Source: Moniliophthora roreri
Lineage: Eukaryota; Basidiomycota; Agaricomycetes; Agaricales; Marasmiaceae
Assembly: GCA_001466705.2 (NCBI GenBank)
Contig: LATX02000112.1
Coordinates: forward strand, 558,001-622,000
Reading direction: 5' to 3'
DNA: 64,000 nt
The position numbers and the translations under genes are program-made. The notes under the pieces were generated by a model. That model saw only the letters and a list, made by a program, of their open reading frames with translations. It did no database searches and was not told where the DNA came from. The number at the start of each line of letters is the position of its first letter. Position 1 is the first letter of the stretch. Positions 1 to 12,830 of the stretch are shown here, one piece after another.

Positions 1-415
1 ATCCGTAGTCGCCGATTACACTCTTTGTATCCCTGCAAAGTCGCATTCTGTAGTGACCTCTGGCTGTCTCTGGTTGTCTCTGTCGGTTCTACACGTTGCA
101 GTTCATAGCGACCTCTGTTTCCGTCTGTTCCCATGTCACATTCTGTGGTGACCTCTCTGTCGATTTCCACGTCGCAGTTCGTAGCGACCTCTGCTTCCGT
201 CTGTTGCCACGTCACGTTCTGTTGCGGCCTCTGGCTGTCTCTGTCGGTTTTCCACATCGCAGTCCGTAGCGACCTCTGTTTCCGTCTGTTGCCACGTCAC
301 ATTCTGTAGTGACCTCTGGCCGTCTCTGTCGGTTTCCATGTTGCAGTCCATAGCGACCTCTGTTTCTGTCTGTTCCCACGTCGCATTCCGTAGCGACCTC
401 TCATATTTCTGCACG
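1..415. repeat. Degenerate dimeric minisatellite (about 84-bp higher-order unit)
   Basis: The stretch alternates two related half-units of about 40-44 bp. One carries a core like tagcgacctctgtttccgtc and the other a core like tagtgacctctggctgtctc, each joined by a variable ccacgtcgcagtcc-type linker. The agcgacctctg core recurs near 107, 183, 268, 352 and 392, so most spacings are 76-85 bp with one 40-bp spacing. Copies differ by many substitutions, so the array is old. It begins before the window edge. The minus strand is open across 136-414 and would encode a repetitive Q/T/E/V-rich peptide, which I read as a by-product of the repeat and not as a gene. Confidence 0.8.
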
Positions 416-3400
416 TTGCTAGGTCACAGTCCATAGTGTCGCCAGCAGTTTCCCATCTGTGGAGCCACACTATAGTCCGTAGCGACCTCTAGCTATATCC
501 GACCTCTGACCGTCTCCATCGACATGGAGCTTGCACCTGTAGGCCGTGGCACGGGCACCACATCCACTGCTCCTGCTGCCAGCAACAGTTCTGGTCTCAT
601 CCGTTACCTGTACATTAATTGGTATAGCCGTGATGTTAGACTCATGACCAGCCTCTGCGCAGTTCGATGACAGTCAAGTGAAACCTCCCGCGCTGATCTG
701 TAAGGTGGGGCCCCAAACTATCAGGCAACGGATGGTCTCAAGTCTAACATGATGTCCTTATCCACTATATTGCCCCGGCCGTTTACTTCCTGCTTCGACG
801 CCTCCTGCGAGGCCTATATACATATATTATCATTGTGCAATCCACATCTTCTGTTTCTGTTATCGCGTTACAGCTTCCATCTTCGTACGTTCCCCAGCCT
901 CTTGCGAGATGTCCGTCATTCAGCAGAGATGTTGTATGGTAAATCACATCGCGATCTGATGAATCAGGTAGCTTATGTCCTTCTCCGCACGAACCGCTAT
1001 AGCACGATGGTATCTATCTGTTCTGGAGTCTGCAAGCAACTCCTTCATTCTGTGCTGTACTAATACTTCACAATAATGATGTCACAGACTTGTTATGTTG
1101 GCCGACTCTCAGAATACTGATTGTCATACCCTACATTGCATCCAAGCCCTCCACTAACAGTAGTATACGGTAACCATTCTGACATGAAGTCTCTCTCCAA
1201 TTCCGACACTATCAGTGCAGATCACAACAGGACAGCTCAGTATCTGCTTACAGCCTGTATGCTCATTGCACAGGCTGGAGACCTACGTCAGCAGACGCCG
1301 GGAGGTTCGCCTTTGTTAAGGACGACTAAAGCACCTCCGGGTAGACCCCAGTGATGGTGAACCAGCTCCAGCCGATTGTTTCCATTCAGCAAGTCGAAAC
1401 TCCTGTCCCGTGCGAAGTGAACAGCACTCGGTCCTCTTCTCCACGAGCTTCTTGTTCGCCATTCCTCAGCTACCCCTATTCATGTGAACGCTTGATCACA
1501 CACTTTAAGTCCGAGTCCGCCTCCAATGGCAAGATGACTTCAGGCACCAAACCCCCTCCGCCTCTACATGTCATGCACTCGGCAGCGTCGCGGCCATTTC
1601 ACAAGCCCGGGGGGTCGCTGTTTAGTCCTCCGCACTTATTCGTGTATGCACGTCCACTACCATCGAGATTTTTATCTCTCTCTTTTCCGGTAGCTACTTG
1701 CACACTGGTTGTCCCCTCCCACATCCACACTATATCTATCTCAGCACTGCCATGCCAGGCATTCAAACCTGCCCAGGTGCTTCTATTTTGATTCTTGCCC
1801 CAAATCGCCTCCGACGAGTATGACGAGGAGAGCCGACGACACGGACGAACTTGTTCCACTGTCCGAGAGTTTCTATCGGATTCCCCCTTATTGTCCTGTC
1901 TGAATATTACCTCATGAGTCTTCCGAGCTGCTGGACAAAGCTATTAGATCGGCTGAATGGGCTCGATCACCTGGATCATGCAGGTCCAATTTATCCGGAC
2001 CAGTACTGCCCCCCAGCTCTTATGATATTCCATTTTAGAGCGCCCATCATGGACTGAGGATGCAAGGGATGTGATAAGGGCAAGCCGAAAATACTGGCAA
2101 CACGTTCAAATTGATGGACACTTTGGTTTACATTCATCAGTTTGATGCTGTAGCTCGATTGGTAGTACCTCCCTGGCACAGATATGCCCGGACTTTCATG
2201 ATTTCAGTTCTGTGGCAACCAAAGGGGCTCTTAGTTAAGTGGCAATGCGACCATACCCAGGCATTTTTGAGACCCTTTCAAGTCAGTAAGGCCTGTCAGA
2301 CACTTGACGAGAGTCCAGCTGTCTTACAAACTCAAGAATATGCTCACACTATCCCAGTATAAGATTACCTAGTAGACCATTACCATATGGTAACATCACG
2401 AGCACTGCGATCGAGATGGCTTATGACTGAAGAAATGAGAATCTAGTTTCGACCGCCCACTGTGCTGCCCATGACATCACAACAAATTCTGCGCAAAGTT
2501 TCTGCTTCAGGATCAGCGACCGTTGCGACCCTTTGTGCAAACAGGTCCTCCATAACCCATGACATTCGAAGCGCTCATAGAGGATACAGGAGTACCCAAT
2601 CATATTCGGGCAAATCAACTCTACTGAACTGGTGGAGCATGGCTGGTGCTAGTGCTCCGACAAGAGATAACGGTAGATAAGACGACCATAATTAAAGTCG
2701 GTTGGCGTCTAGAGGTTCCCCAGCAGTCAATAAGCTATGAGGCCTGTCAGACTCGAGCCTGAGAAACACAATGTGGCCGAATCCGGCACCCAACACCCAT
2801 AAACAGAGCTTGATAGCAAGGCTGGAGCTGTTCCATAACTGCGGCTTGTCCGTCCAAGTCCCTGAGGCATTGTGACCTCTTCCGGGAACGCTAGCTGTGG
2901 CACTACACTTGAAAATCTGCTGCCTGACATCCGGGGTGCGTTCATATATTGCTAAGGAGTAGGTCACCAGCTGCAGCTATCAGAGAGAACCTAAGCCTTA
3001 AGTCTGAACGGGAGAAGAGAATGCACGATGCACTATCAAGATATTAACCGGTATAGCTTGAAAAAAAAAAAAAAAAAAAAAAAAAAACTGTGGAGCGAGT
3101 TACCAGCTGAAGGTTCAAGGAAATAGGATCTTTTGGCATTGAGTTGACAGGATACATTTGACGAATCTGGACGGTGCCTGTGCAGTGAGCCTCGTCCCTT
3201 GGGTTGGGCTTTGCGTCGAGTTCACGCCGCGGGGTCGTTCCTCGGCTCATGGGTGGGCGGCGTGATCTCTCCGCGTTCCCGGCCGAGCTTCGCTCGTCCT
3301 CAGCCCAACCACTAGTTCACTGTGTCCATGAGACAGTCAGATCCACGATAGACGAAGTTGGACATCAAAATCTGACGTCGCTAAAAGCCTTGCGCGCGGT

Positions 3401-3505
3401 CTTTGTGCGCCTATTCGGCCTTTAGCTCTAGACCGCATTGTTTACGAGGGTAATCCTGTTTTCCAGAGGAACGTAAATAGAGCCCACATTGTATTCCCGC
3501 CTTTG
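416..3505. other. Gene-poor region, no gene recognised
   Basis: About 3.1 kb lies between the minisatellite and the stop codon of CHL1. Open frames here are short (under 150 codons), lack recognisable domains and do not join through plausible splice sites into a known family. A patch around 1800-2400 has several overlapping short frames and could be an eroded gene or transposon, but I could not identify a reverse transcriptase, transposase or integrase motif. The poly(A) run at 3061-3087 is listed separately. A GC-rich, CpG-rich patch lies at about 3190-3310. Confidence 0.5.
3061..3087 (+). repeat. 27-nt poly(A) tract
   Basis: An uninterrupted run of 27 adenines. It could be a simple homopolymer or the tail of a retroposed copy inserted in plus orientation. 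I saw no convincing flanking target-site duplication and no recognisable retroelement protein upstream, so its origin is left open. Confidence 0.9.
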
Positions 3506-6500
3506 CTATTGCCTCCTATTTCTGAAGAAAGTACCGAGCTCCTTAACAGCATTACCGAACGACTGTGCTACCTTCAGGTTACCCCCAATCCAACAGGGCA
3601 GCTTTTTACTAATGGTAGCGGTTTGATACCGCTGATCAAGAAGAATCAAAGCCGCCCAGTCCCCACGATGTCTTATGGCCCGACCTGGCACTTGAGAGTC
3701 AGGACGCAAGGAAACACTCATTCGAAAACCACATACCGATACTCTGATTGACAGCATTCATGCACATATTCTCGTATAGTTCGGCAGCCGCATCTTTCAT
3801 ACCAGGTTGCCTCGGCACGGCTCTATTCTGTTCGAGTCGCTTGACATACTTCATGCGTTCCTGGAGCTCTACTGAGCCCAGATTTGCAAACGGGAGGCCA
3901 ATGACGATGACCGCTCGCGCAAGGTCATCAGAGAAGTTTAGGCCTTCTGAAAGCTTAGCTCCAATAACAGCGAAAAGGAGAGCGCCGCCAGGTTTGGTTG
4001 TCTACAACATTCAATAAGGTCCTAGTTAGTATCGTATAGGATAAAAGACATACACAGTTCTGGACAGCACTCGCATACTCTTGCAGTACCAATTCAACAT
4101 TCGCGCTGTCATCCGGCTCAAAGAAAATCTAGAGATTCTTCAGCCCATGGCCGTCGGATGGGTGGAAGTAATTCGTACCCTCTTCTTCGCGCTCAACTTG
4201 TTCAAAACCCCGCTCTTTGACCATACATCTTTTGATGTATTCAGGAAGTTGTAGGAAGGAAAAAAGACGACCATCCCAGCAGGAATCTGATGAGTGAAGT
4301 TGAGAAGAATCGAAGCGAGCTCTGCTATCTTGGAAAAATAGTTAGCCGGAAGGTCGAATGTCATTTAGCGTGGAGTTAAAAAAACCGTACCACATCGGGG
4401 TTTTTCTGTTGACCAACTTTGTAGTCCAGCTCTCCACCATGAGGGCCTTTGGTTACCGCCAAAGTCAGTAGATTCGACGAATTGATTATGTGTCCACAGG
4501 AAAATGTGCTTATCCTCTCAATAGGAAGGTGAAAAAAAAGCTGATCCACGATATCTGACATCTTAAAAACAAAACATCAATGCACATCGGGGTCTATGGG
4601 CTGAGGGCGTACCGGAGACATGGTACCTCCCGCAAGGATGACTGAACGTGCCGAATTAACTACTTCTCGAAAATGAGGTGCAGGGTTCAGCAGCTGATAC
4701 TTGATGACTACTTCTTCTTGCCCTTTGGCCCCTTCTAGAGACAGAGTGACACGCCCATCTAGACGGGTATGACGGGTCAAACACCTCATCACAGTTGTGA
4801 ACCTACATACGTACCTTCGGTGGCCCCAGCCAATGAGAAAAGTAAATCCTCGACTGCGTGTAACGGAGGTACCGCACCTTTTCCAGAACGAGAGCTTCGT
4901 TGTTGTGAACCTGTTGTGATGTCCAGTGGTTTCAATGAATCGTATTACGAAAACCCTACCTGCATCTTTCTCCGAGACCTTCTCTGCATAGCCGGCAATT
5001 TTTCGGGCAATCTGTCAGCAGGAATCTGTTCAGATACGTCTGGAACATGGAAGCACGAGACAAACCTTGCTGGATTTTAGATACTGCTCAATAGCAAGCA
5101 TATTCAACCCTACGATACGCCTTCCCAAACGCCCAAGGAGTTCTGCTGTATTTAAGACCTCGGCCTTCCGTGAGCTACTTAGGTTATTTGTCTTCCACTC
5201 GGATAGATATTTCCTCAGTGCGTCTAAAAATGCGACCAGTCTTTTCAAATGTAACATGTTCTGAGCAGAGAGCCTATTGCGGAACTTGGACACATATACT
5301 CCGACTTGAGCGAAAGAAGTTTGGAGGGTCTGGAGGGTCAGCCGTGTGGTTGAAAGCGAGAGGAGAGTAGAGATTAGGTCTGGAGGCTACAAGTTAGTCA
5401 TATAACTATGAACCATGATTTGGACTTACTATGAGCTTCGTCGATAATAACGATTTGATTCTTAAGGTCAATACCAAGGGCTTCACGAGAATTCTTCTGC
5501 AAGAGCAGGTTGTAAGGTAAGGTAACCAGCTAAAGGATGATCAGAGATAAAGGTCGAAAAACTAGAGTGAAGGAGCACCTCAGCCTGGGGTATCGCCCTT
5601 CGAGATCCAAAATATGGACAGACATTAGCCATTCGCCCTGCATTAGCAAGGTCTTCTATGTCTTTCGGAGATGCCTACGAATCTGGTAGTTAGAAGAGTC
5701 TAGGTAAGTGGTGCATGCTCACTAGTATTTGATCCCTGAAGTCATTGAGGATATGATCCTCTTCCAAAGGAGGGAGATACTGACATCGTCGATCACCTTT
5801 TTCTTTTCGTAGTCAATGCCAGGAATTGTATCTGACGACATTTGAAGCTTACCCGACAGCAGCTCCCGGCACGCTTCGTCAATGTCGCTCGCTTTCGTAC
5901 GCAGATCATCATTGATGCAGAGATGTTTCCGAGAGCCCAGGGACACGGTACGAGAGGACACCGAAGGTTCGGCGTTTTCTTCGCTCTCGTACCTTTTGCG
6001 TTTATTCGATGGACGTTCAGAGCTCGGAAGTTCATCCACCCGACGATGGGATATCTTAAGACGTTGGAGTTCGGGAAGTACTTGCGTGAGCTGCGAGTGG
6101 GTTCTGGAAGCGTAGTAAATCTTGGTACACGTTGGGTCCTCGGTATTTTGTTGGTGAGAGGACTTGTTGAACCTATAGAAGGCTGGTCTGTTGTAGTATC
6201 ACATTATGGCATGCGAGAATGAACAAACTTTGCCATTAAAGCTTTCACTGCAGGGGATAGGTTGTCGTCTTCATCCGCTTCCGACTCAGGTAGAAATGAT
6301 TCGTCTTCTTCGAGGTCTTTAGCTACGTCTAACATTCTCTACCTGTACATTCAGTTGATGTGTATTTGAACCTTAGTGCCATGAAGACGCACCGGTTTCT
6401 TCACTACTCGCGCGCGCATCTTCGCCTTCTGGGCCTGTTCGCGTCTTCTTGCACTAGCGAGCCTTTCTTCATACTCTCGTTCAGCATCCTCGAGTTCCCT

Positions 6501-6896
6501 GCGCGCCTTTTCACGCGTTTGCTCGTATACCCAGTCGTCTTCATAAGAATGAGTCAACTAGTAAAGCTATAAGGTGTTCCACGAACCGGGTTCGCCTGGA
6601 CCACTCAACTCTTCGAGCTTTCCTTTTCGCGCTCGGTTCTTTTCGTCGTTTAACCACGTTATGCTTGAGCAGAGAAGACTGAGAGTTTTCCCCTTCATTC
6701 GTATTCAACATTTACTCTGACACGGAAGAGCAACAGAAGAGATCGTACTGACAGTCCCAGTGGGGCTTTCCACAATAGCGACTTGTCTTCGCTCAATAGC
6801 GGCGTAAAGGTGTCGCATAAGTTCTACCTGAATCGGATAAGGTGGGGAGTAAGGAAATGCAGGAAATTTCTCTGGGGTAGGTAACTCCAGCGACAT
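3506..6896 (-). CDS. CHL1: ATP-dependent DNA helicase CHL1/DDX11 family
   Basis: Superfamily 2 Fe-S helicase (XPD/FANCJ/DDX11 group) that acts in sister-chromatid cohesion at replication forks in the nucleus. The N-terminus reads [20 protein letters not shown], followed by a Q-motif-like PIQVELM. Walker A, SPTGTGKT, is split by the first intron (about 6753 to 6698). Later exons give motif Ia [14 protein letters not shown] near 6100, cysteine-bearing segments RRCQYLPP and [12 protein letters not shown] of the Fe-S domain, and the DEAH-type Walker B IVIIDEAH near 5440. The C-terminus has [20 protein letters not shown], then NQSI joined through a 52-nt intron to [10 protein letters not shown] (motif VI), and ends FRNRRQ. 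Spliced length is about 850 residues, normal for the family. Many small exons are present and no frame-breaking lesion was found. Next upstream on the same strand is CWF19. Confidence 0.93.
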
Positions 6897-7049
6897 GTTA
6901 GGGTTGTGGTAGAAGGTGGGAATGGTGTGACAATGAACATTGAAAAGCGCGACGCGACGGTCACGCGCTTGACACAATAGTCGCATTTCCTAAACTTTCT
7001 TGAACGCCCCAGCAGCTAAGATACATACATTCATACATTTCTTGTAACA

Positions 7050-9862
7050 CTACTGACGATCTATCATCCCTGTCCAGTCGAATTTATCATACTTGCTCTG
7101 AAACTCTGCCACACGCTCCTTGTTTGTCCGAAAATCGATGCGTCTCGGCCTCCGCCATCTTCTCGGCTCAAGGTCGAGAAGATTTCCGATGATTTCAGCT
7201 GCAAAGTACCTGAAGTCGTGTTGATTTGAGAAGAACTACATGATTTAGTTGAACGGACTGACCTAGGGAATTCACCGCCACCTTTCTCTCCCTCATCCAT
7301 TCCATCTTCCTCACCATTGGCAGCATCTATTCCTTCAATGACATGCCCATAACCCTTCTCTCCCTTGTAGTCGAACTGAACCATGAAGTAGGGCAAATTT
7401 GGAACCATAGCCCGTCTGAAGCCACCTGGTCGGGCCGAGAAATCGATCAATTTCTTGTGTTGAGACCATTCCGCTTCGGATGATAATATAGATTCCTAGG
7501 CCCGTTAAGCAACAGAGACTTTTTTTAAGAAGAAAGCACAAAACATACCTTGAAGTAGCCAGGTAAAAGCTCGTACTTCTCCCAAGGGACTGGGACACAC
7601 TCGATGCAAGTGTGTTTTTGCCACTTCAGCGATATGACCGTCTCATAGAAAATAACACCCTGATCCTCTTCAGCGTACATCCGCATCAGACACTTCATGA
7701 AGTTCTGGGTATATAGTCAGTAAATAGCTAGCTGTTCCTTGTAAAGCACTTACCCGGACTTCATCCCACACATCGTCATCACCTTCCAGCATATTAAGAT
7801 GATGTTGTATTGGAACGATCAAGCAGTGTCCTTTGACAAGTTCCTCTGTGGTTGTACATGAGAGGTAGACTCGAGTACCCATCGCGATCACAGGAGCCTT
7901 GGGTGGTGAATCGTCCTCTCCAAAGCAGAAATGGCAGCTGGCCAGGACCTTTTGGGTGCGTTTGTAGTCTGAGAGAATGTCAGTAACCAAATAGAATGCG
8001 AGGAAGTGTACGTTCACCATGAATGGCGAACTGACGCTTCATCGCATCAGTACGCATCTTTTGACGACCCAATTTCTCTGCATTGTCGTCAATGTATTCC
8101 AGATCATTCTTGAAACATTGATGAGCTTCGTTATGTATTAGTATAGCTCCGAAAAGACCTTACCTCAAACTTGCCATCGCCCATAATAGCCCTCGCAAAC
8201 TGAGCATCCAGGTTCTTCTGGTCGGCGATTCCAGCACCAAACTTCTCCTGCCGCAACATCTCACCTAAGGTCGTGGTGTCATCATCAGCATTATATCGAA
8301 CAATTTCGCCAGTCTTTGGATCTCGGGTCTCAACCTAAGCAGGTCGTAAGTACGAGATACCTTGTAATGGATCGCCCTCGCACCTTCTCTTTCTTCTTGC
8401 GATTGCCAGGGAGCTTTTGATCGTCTTCCTTGCCATGGCCAACATCATAGAGCCTTCCTCTTGCATCAAGTGTGGGAAGAACCTCCACCGTCGTCCTGAC
8501 CCCATCGCCAGAGCTACCTTCCCCATGCGCGAGGCGAGTCGCAACCTCGTATTCCTGCTCCAAGGCTTCGGCATCCGGTGCACCCATGAGCTTCGCTCTT
8601 AGCACCTTGGCTTGTAGTTTATTCAGAGATGATGGTGACATTGCACGACTCTTCATCGTCTTCGCGATAGGTGGAGTCATCACAGATGGAATTGGTGTAT
8701 GCGTTTGGGCAAGTGGCGAAGACATTTGCGACGGGAGTCGAAGACTATCGACTCTCCGGTTCGTAGGCGGAACCTGACCTGAAGGCGGCGATGGTGTGGA
8801 AGGTGTGTTATCTCCCATAGCACCTGGACGACGGAATGAGGAGCTTCGACTGGAAGCACCACTTCCAGGAACGTCACTAAACATGAAACCTCGCTCGCCA
8901 CCTCCTCCAGTCCCTCCTTTTCCTTCCCTTTTCTGTCCCCTTCCATGATCTCCTTTAGCCCCATCCCTTTCATCAAGTATACGCCGTTCCTCCTTCACCT
9001 CCTCGAAAGCCTCGAGAGAGCCAAACCTCTCAATAGCTACAGATTCAACCGATCGACCTTCTTCCTCAGCAGTCTCGTACACCTTCCGTAGCCGCATCAT
9101 ACGCCATTGAGAGCCGGGACCTCCAGGCGTGTTCTTCGATGGTGGATGTGGAGTAGGAAGTTCAGCCTGAGCATCGGAGGAACTAACACTGTTTATGATA
9201 TCTGGATTGAGCTCCTTTGAACTGACAACTGGCTATATTCCCGACTTTGTGAAATGATGTTGAATGCAAGGAAGACAGTCACATACCTTGTCCAGGTCAG
9301 GTTTTTCCTTTGATTTCTTTTTATGTTCTGTTCCAAGAGAGGAAAAGAAGTCGACATCTCCAAGCGTCCGACGCCCTTGAGAAGGTTCTCCGTAGTCTTC
9401 TGTGAGAGATTCCTCTCCAGTGGGGATTTTGAGGCGCGACGATGTTGATGTTACTGGGACGTCTGAAGAAGTGGTGGGGGCGAGCATCCAGTCATCCCGT
9501 TTTAGCGGCGGATTAGAGGCGGTGACTGAGGTTGCGTTGGAAGTCAGCTTGAGACTTTCTGCAGTTGGAATATCTGTTGCCAGAGGCTGCAATGTCCAGT
9601 CAGCTTCGAAATAGCCGTACTAATGGATTAGTCTTACTCTCTCCCCGTCCATGTCAATGTTCTTCTCGACCCACATATCTTCCTCGTCGAAGTCATCGTC
9701 TACTATCTTTAGATGACTGCTGGAGTCTTCATCCCGCTTGCTTTTAGACTTCTTTTTGTGCCGACTAGACGAATCGTCGTATTTACTGCGCTTCTTGCTC
9801 GAATGTTCGGAGTCCCTGTCCTTTCGCTTGTGCTTTGAACGCTTCGAATCTTCGGCGCCCAT
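7050..9862 (-). CDS. CWF19: Pre-mRNA splicing factor CWF19 family (CwfJ domains)
   Basis: CWF19-type protein associated with the post-catalytic spliceosome and lariat turnover. The start MGAEDSKRSKHKRKDRD opens a basic, serine-rich N-terminus, followed by an acidic patch and DMWVEKN, then RDDWML, both typical of the family. The middle holds WRMMRLRKVYETAEEEG. The first CwfJ C-terminal domain carries a CHFCFG zinc-type motif, a VKGHCLIVPIQHH histidine motif and DDDVWDEVR. The second CwfJ domain includes RPGGFRRAMVPNLPYFMVQF and ends at KFDWTGMIDRQ, stop at 7050-7052. An upstream in-frame ATG-like codon exists near 9926, but the lysine/serine-rich start is the better match. About 750 residues. 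It lies between CHL1 and POL12 on the same strand. Confidence 0.92.
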
Positions 9863-10067
9863 TGTAGGTTGAGAGGCCGGGATGAAGTCGTGGTAGTTCT
9901 GGTGGAGGTTGAAATCTCCATAGCGCATAATAAGTGATTTTAATTCACGGCAATTTGTTGAGACGCCGCGAATAATATCATTCCGGCGACTGGGCACTCC
10001 AGGTGATATACTCTTTGGTAGCAGGTACAAAAGCAGATAAATATATACTAGATAACAGTCATTCCGC

Positions 10068-12300
10068 CTAAACTTTCACGACTTCAGCTCTGAGCCTTTC
10101 TCTCAAAGCTTGCGATGTTCCAGGCTCCAAGCGCAACGTACCATAGACAGATTTGGTGACAGATGAAGGATTGATCACTAATGTAGAATTCACAGACTAC
10201 AGACGGCGTCAGGGTGACCGGGAAGACCACATATATACATAACCTCAAACTCACCTTGGTGAACTGCTTAAATTTGCTCGGAAGAATGAGAACGTCCGGA
10301 GCATAATCATTCTCCTCGTCTTCGTTCATCTTCACTCCTTCTGAGTGTGTAACGTCAAGATTGACTTCGCTTGACACCTCGAGTGGTACCGGGAAAATAG
10401 GATAAAAGCTAATGGAAGAGGATCAGTACCAGAAGTCATTCATTCATTACATTTGACTTACCTTCGTTGCTGCAGAAGATGTCGACACAGGTTACCCATT
10501 GGATCAGAACCGGTGTCTTCTGGTATGACGGGAGTAATAGGGTCAACGTCTTCGCCTCGTTTAAGAACTTCTTCCTTTCGTAGATGGAATAGAACATCAA
10601 CGCTAGTAGAGGCGAAAGTGACACCGTTGATGGAAAACTGGGTGGGATTTGGCAAGAGGTGAATACGCTGCAGCATGGACGTTCAGAATAGGGAAATTCA
10701 AGTATAACATATGACTCACCGGATCAGCTCCTGTAACTTCGAGCCCAAACTCACGTTGAGGGAAGACCGCATGTGAGCTGATCAAATCTTCCATGCTTGG
10801 AATGATAATAACGATGCTTCCAGGAGATGTATCAAGGAAAAGGCGAAGCGGGTCCAGAAATACGCGGTGGAAGAGCGCCAGGGGGGTTTCGTCTGTGTCT
10901 CCTGCCTGGATTAATGGATGAGAGGTATCTATGAAGGGACCTGTCTATAAAACTCTTGTTAGGTGTGTAATACTTGCCGGTATCCCTTGAAGTAACGTAC
11001 CAACAGAAGGACTGACGGCTTAGTTGTCTGTATCATCTGGTGTAGCGATAGCCAAGATTTGTATTTCAGATCAGAATGTGGTGTAAAGGGCCCGCAGCAG
11101 ATAGTCATGGAAAACGAGGAATCTGTCGTGCTGGTTTCGACTTTAGGCGGACTTTTCATAGGCGGAAGCTATACACAAGACATCAATTTAAAAATGGACC
11201 AGGAGAACGGGGCTCTGGGGCTCACAGCTAAAATTTCATTTGCAGAGAACCATCCGCCTCCTCCATTTCTTCCTTTAAGACAGGCGATGGCACCAGGAAA
11301 GAGGCCCAACGCTCCTGCGCCTCTTGCCCCGCCACGAATCTTGAGACCTGTATCAAAACGGAGTGGTACCCTTGCACCTTCTGAAAGCATCCTTGACGAC
11401 TCAATAGCGATTGTGCTTTCTGTAAGCTTGTGCACGGATTCTGTTGCCTCGACATCATGGACTATACGTCCAACGACAACTATGTCCTCCTACAATGCTA
11501 TGACGTCGGTAAATCATGTTGAAGTAAAGGACACTCACAGCGGTAGTAGAGGCAGGTCCTCCAAGGTCGGGTATGCTGTAGTGTTCCCGAACCAAATCTC
11601 CAATCTCGTCTATTCTGTCGTCGAGAACTGTTATTCAATCTCAGCTAGCGGGTCACGTGCATGAGTACGCGCAAATACCTTCACCCCTTCCTGACGTTTT
11701 CTCATGCATGTATCGATCTGGATTGCGCATTGAGTCGAAACAAGCCAATGAGATAGGAATGCACAAGACCTACATCCACGCTTTTTCTTTGAAGCTGCAT
11801 CCATCTTGGGTCCTTTGAACACCACTTTACTTGGCCCCGCAACATTCGAGAGGTCAAGTCCACCGGCAACAGCTTCAGTCTTGATTTGGGCCGTGCCCGT
11901 CAAAACCCTATTGTTCCTGTTCATGAATTGTGGCATTTTCGACCGATTCACGTTCGCAGCACCAGTAATATTCCTAACTTGAGCTTTTTTGACTCCATTA
12001 TGACTTCTTTCGCGTATGATTTGCGCCTTCACGTCGTCCAGCGAGGCCAATGTGAATCGCGCTGCTTCGTGGGCGCGTGAGGGTGTCGATGAGTAGGTTG
12101 CCGCTTCCCATTTGAATTGCAGTTCTTCAGGTGTGAGGTTGTAGATCTGACATATCGAAATGCCTGGATGAGAAAGAATATTAGAAAGTAACAAGGTTGC
12201 TGGGTTTAGGCCACACACATTCCTTGACCAATTTTGAATCTGACGCGACTTCTTCACCAAAATGCCGAGAAATTTCTTCTTTCATGCCATCCTGAGCCAT
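10068..12300 (-). CDS. POL12: DNA polymerase alpha-primase subunit B
   Basis: Regulatory B subunit that tethers primase-polymerase alpha at origins and telomeres. I place the start at MAQDGMKEEISRHFGEE (ATG at 12298-12300); the first intron then restores KLVKECISICQIYNL by joining T to GC. The N-terminal domain shows TPEELQFKWEAATYSSTP, the usual helical region. The OB-fold region contains GLFPGAIACLKGRN. The inactive phosphoesterase domain contains FSMTICCGPFTPHSDLKY, LLLTGPFID, IIIPSMEDLISSHAVFPQ and a late FYPIFPVP. The protein ends RAEVVKV. Spliced length is about 600 residues, normal for fungi. The C-terminal EVNLDVTHSEG and DVLILPSKFKQF are also family features. Confidence 0.92.
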
Positions 12301-12830
12301 CCTAGGATTACCCGACTGTCCAGAGATATCGAGAGTAAGGTGCGTGTAAGCTGGATAGAGAAAGGATTGTCACGACGCGACAGCGTGACTGGGCGCGGAG
12401 TTTATTTAACCAGCAAAGACTCAGAAAACTCACTCAGATCAACTCATACTTATTCCGATGGCACGAAACAAGAACTTCATTGTTCGTACAATTCACTAGT
12501 TCCAGGTTTGCCAGTGTTTACTGTAATGCAATCCGCAAGACGGCACAGAGAGAACCAAGAAAGAGAACAGGGTCGCCGTAATGATACACAGTGAATACTT
12601 GACGGAGCTTCGAAGTCCTTCAAAGCCCCAGTTTGTTTATATATCAGGAAACGAGAAATGAAACACCCGACGTCGAAAACGTAAAGGGTAACGCAGAATG
12701 CGAAATGGGGAACATTAATGAAAGGCCTAGCATACGATGCAGCACGACAATGACGATGTAGGATTTTACAGGTAACATGGCGAAAAAAGCAGCGAAAAAG
12801 CATCGGAGGTAGACGTCCGTGTTCGTATGT

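Noticed and set aside
136..414. Minus-strand open frame of 92 codons at the left edge
   Set aside because: It follows the minisatellite unit exactly and its peptide is only a translation of the repeat, with no start context or domain.
3061..3430. Possible retrotransposon insertion marked by poly(A)
   Set aside because: No reverse transcriptase, endonuclease or target-site duplication was found; kept only as a homopolymer.
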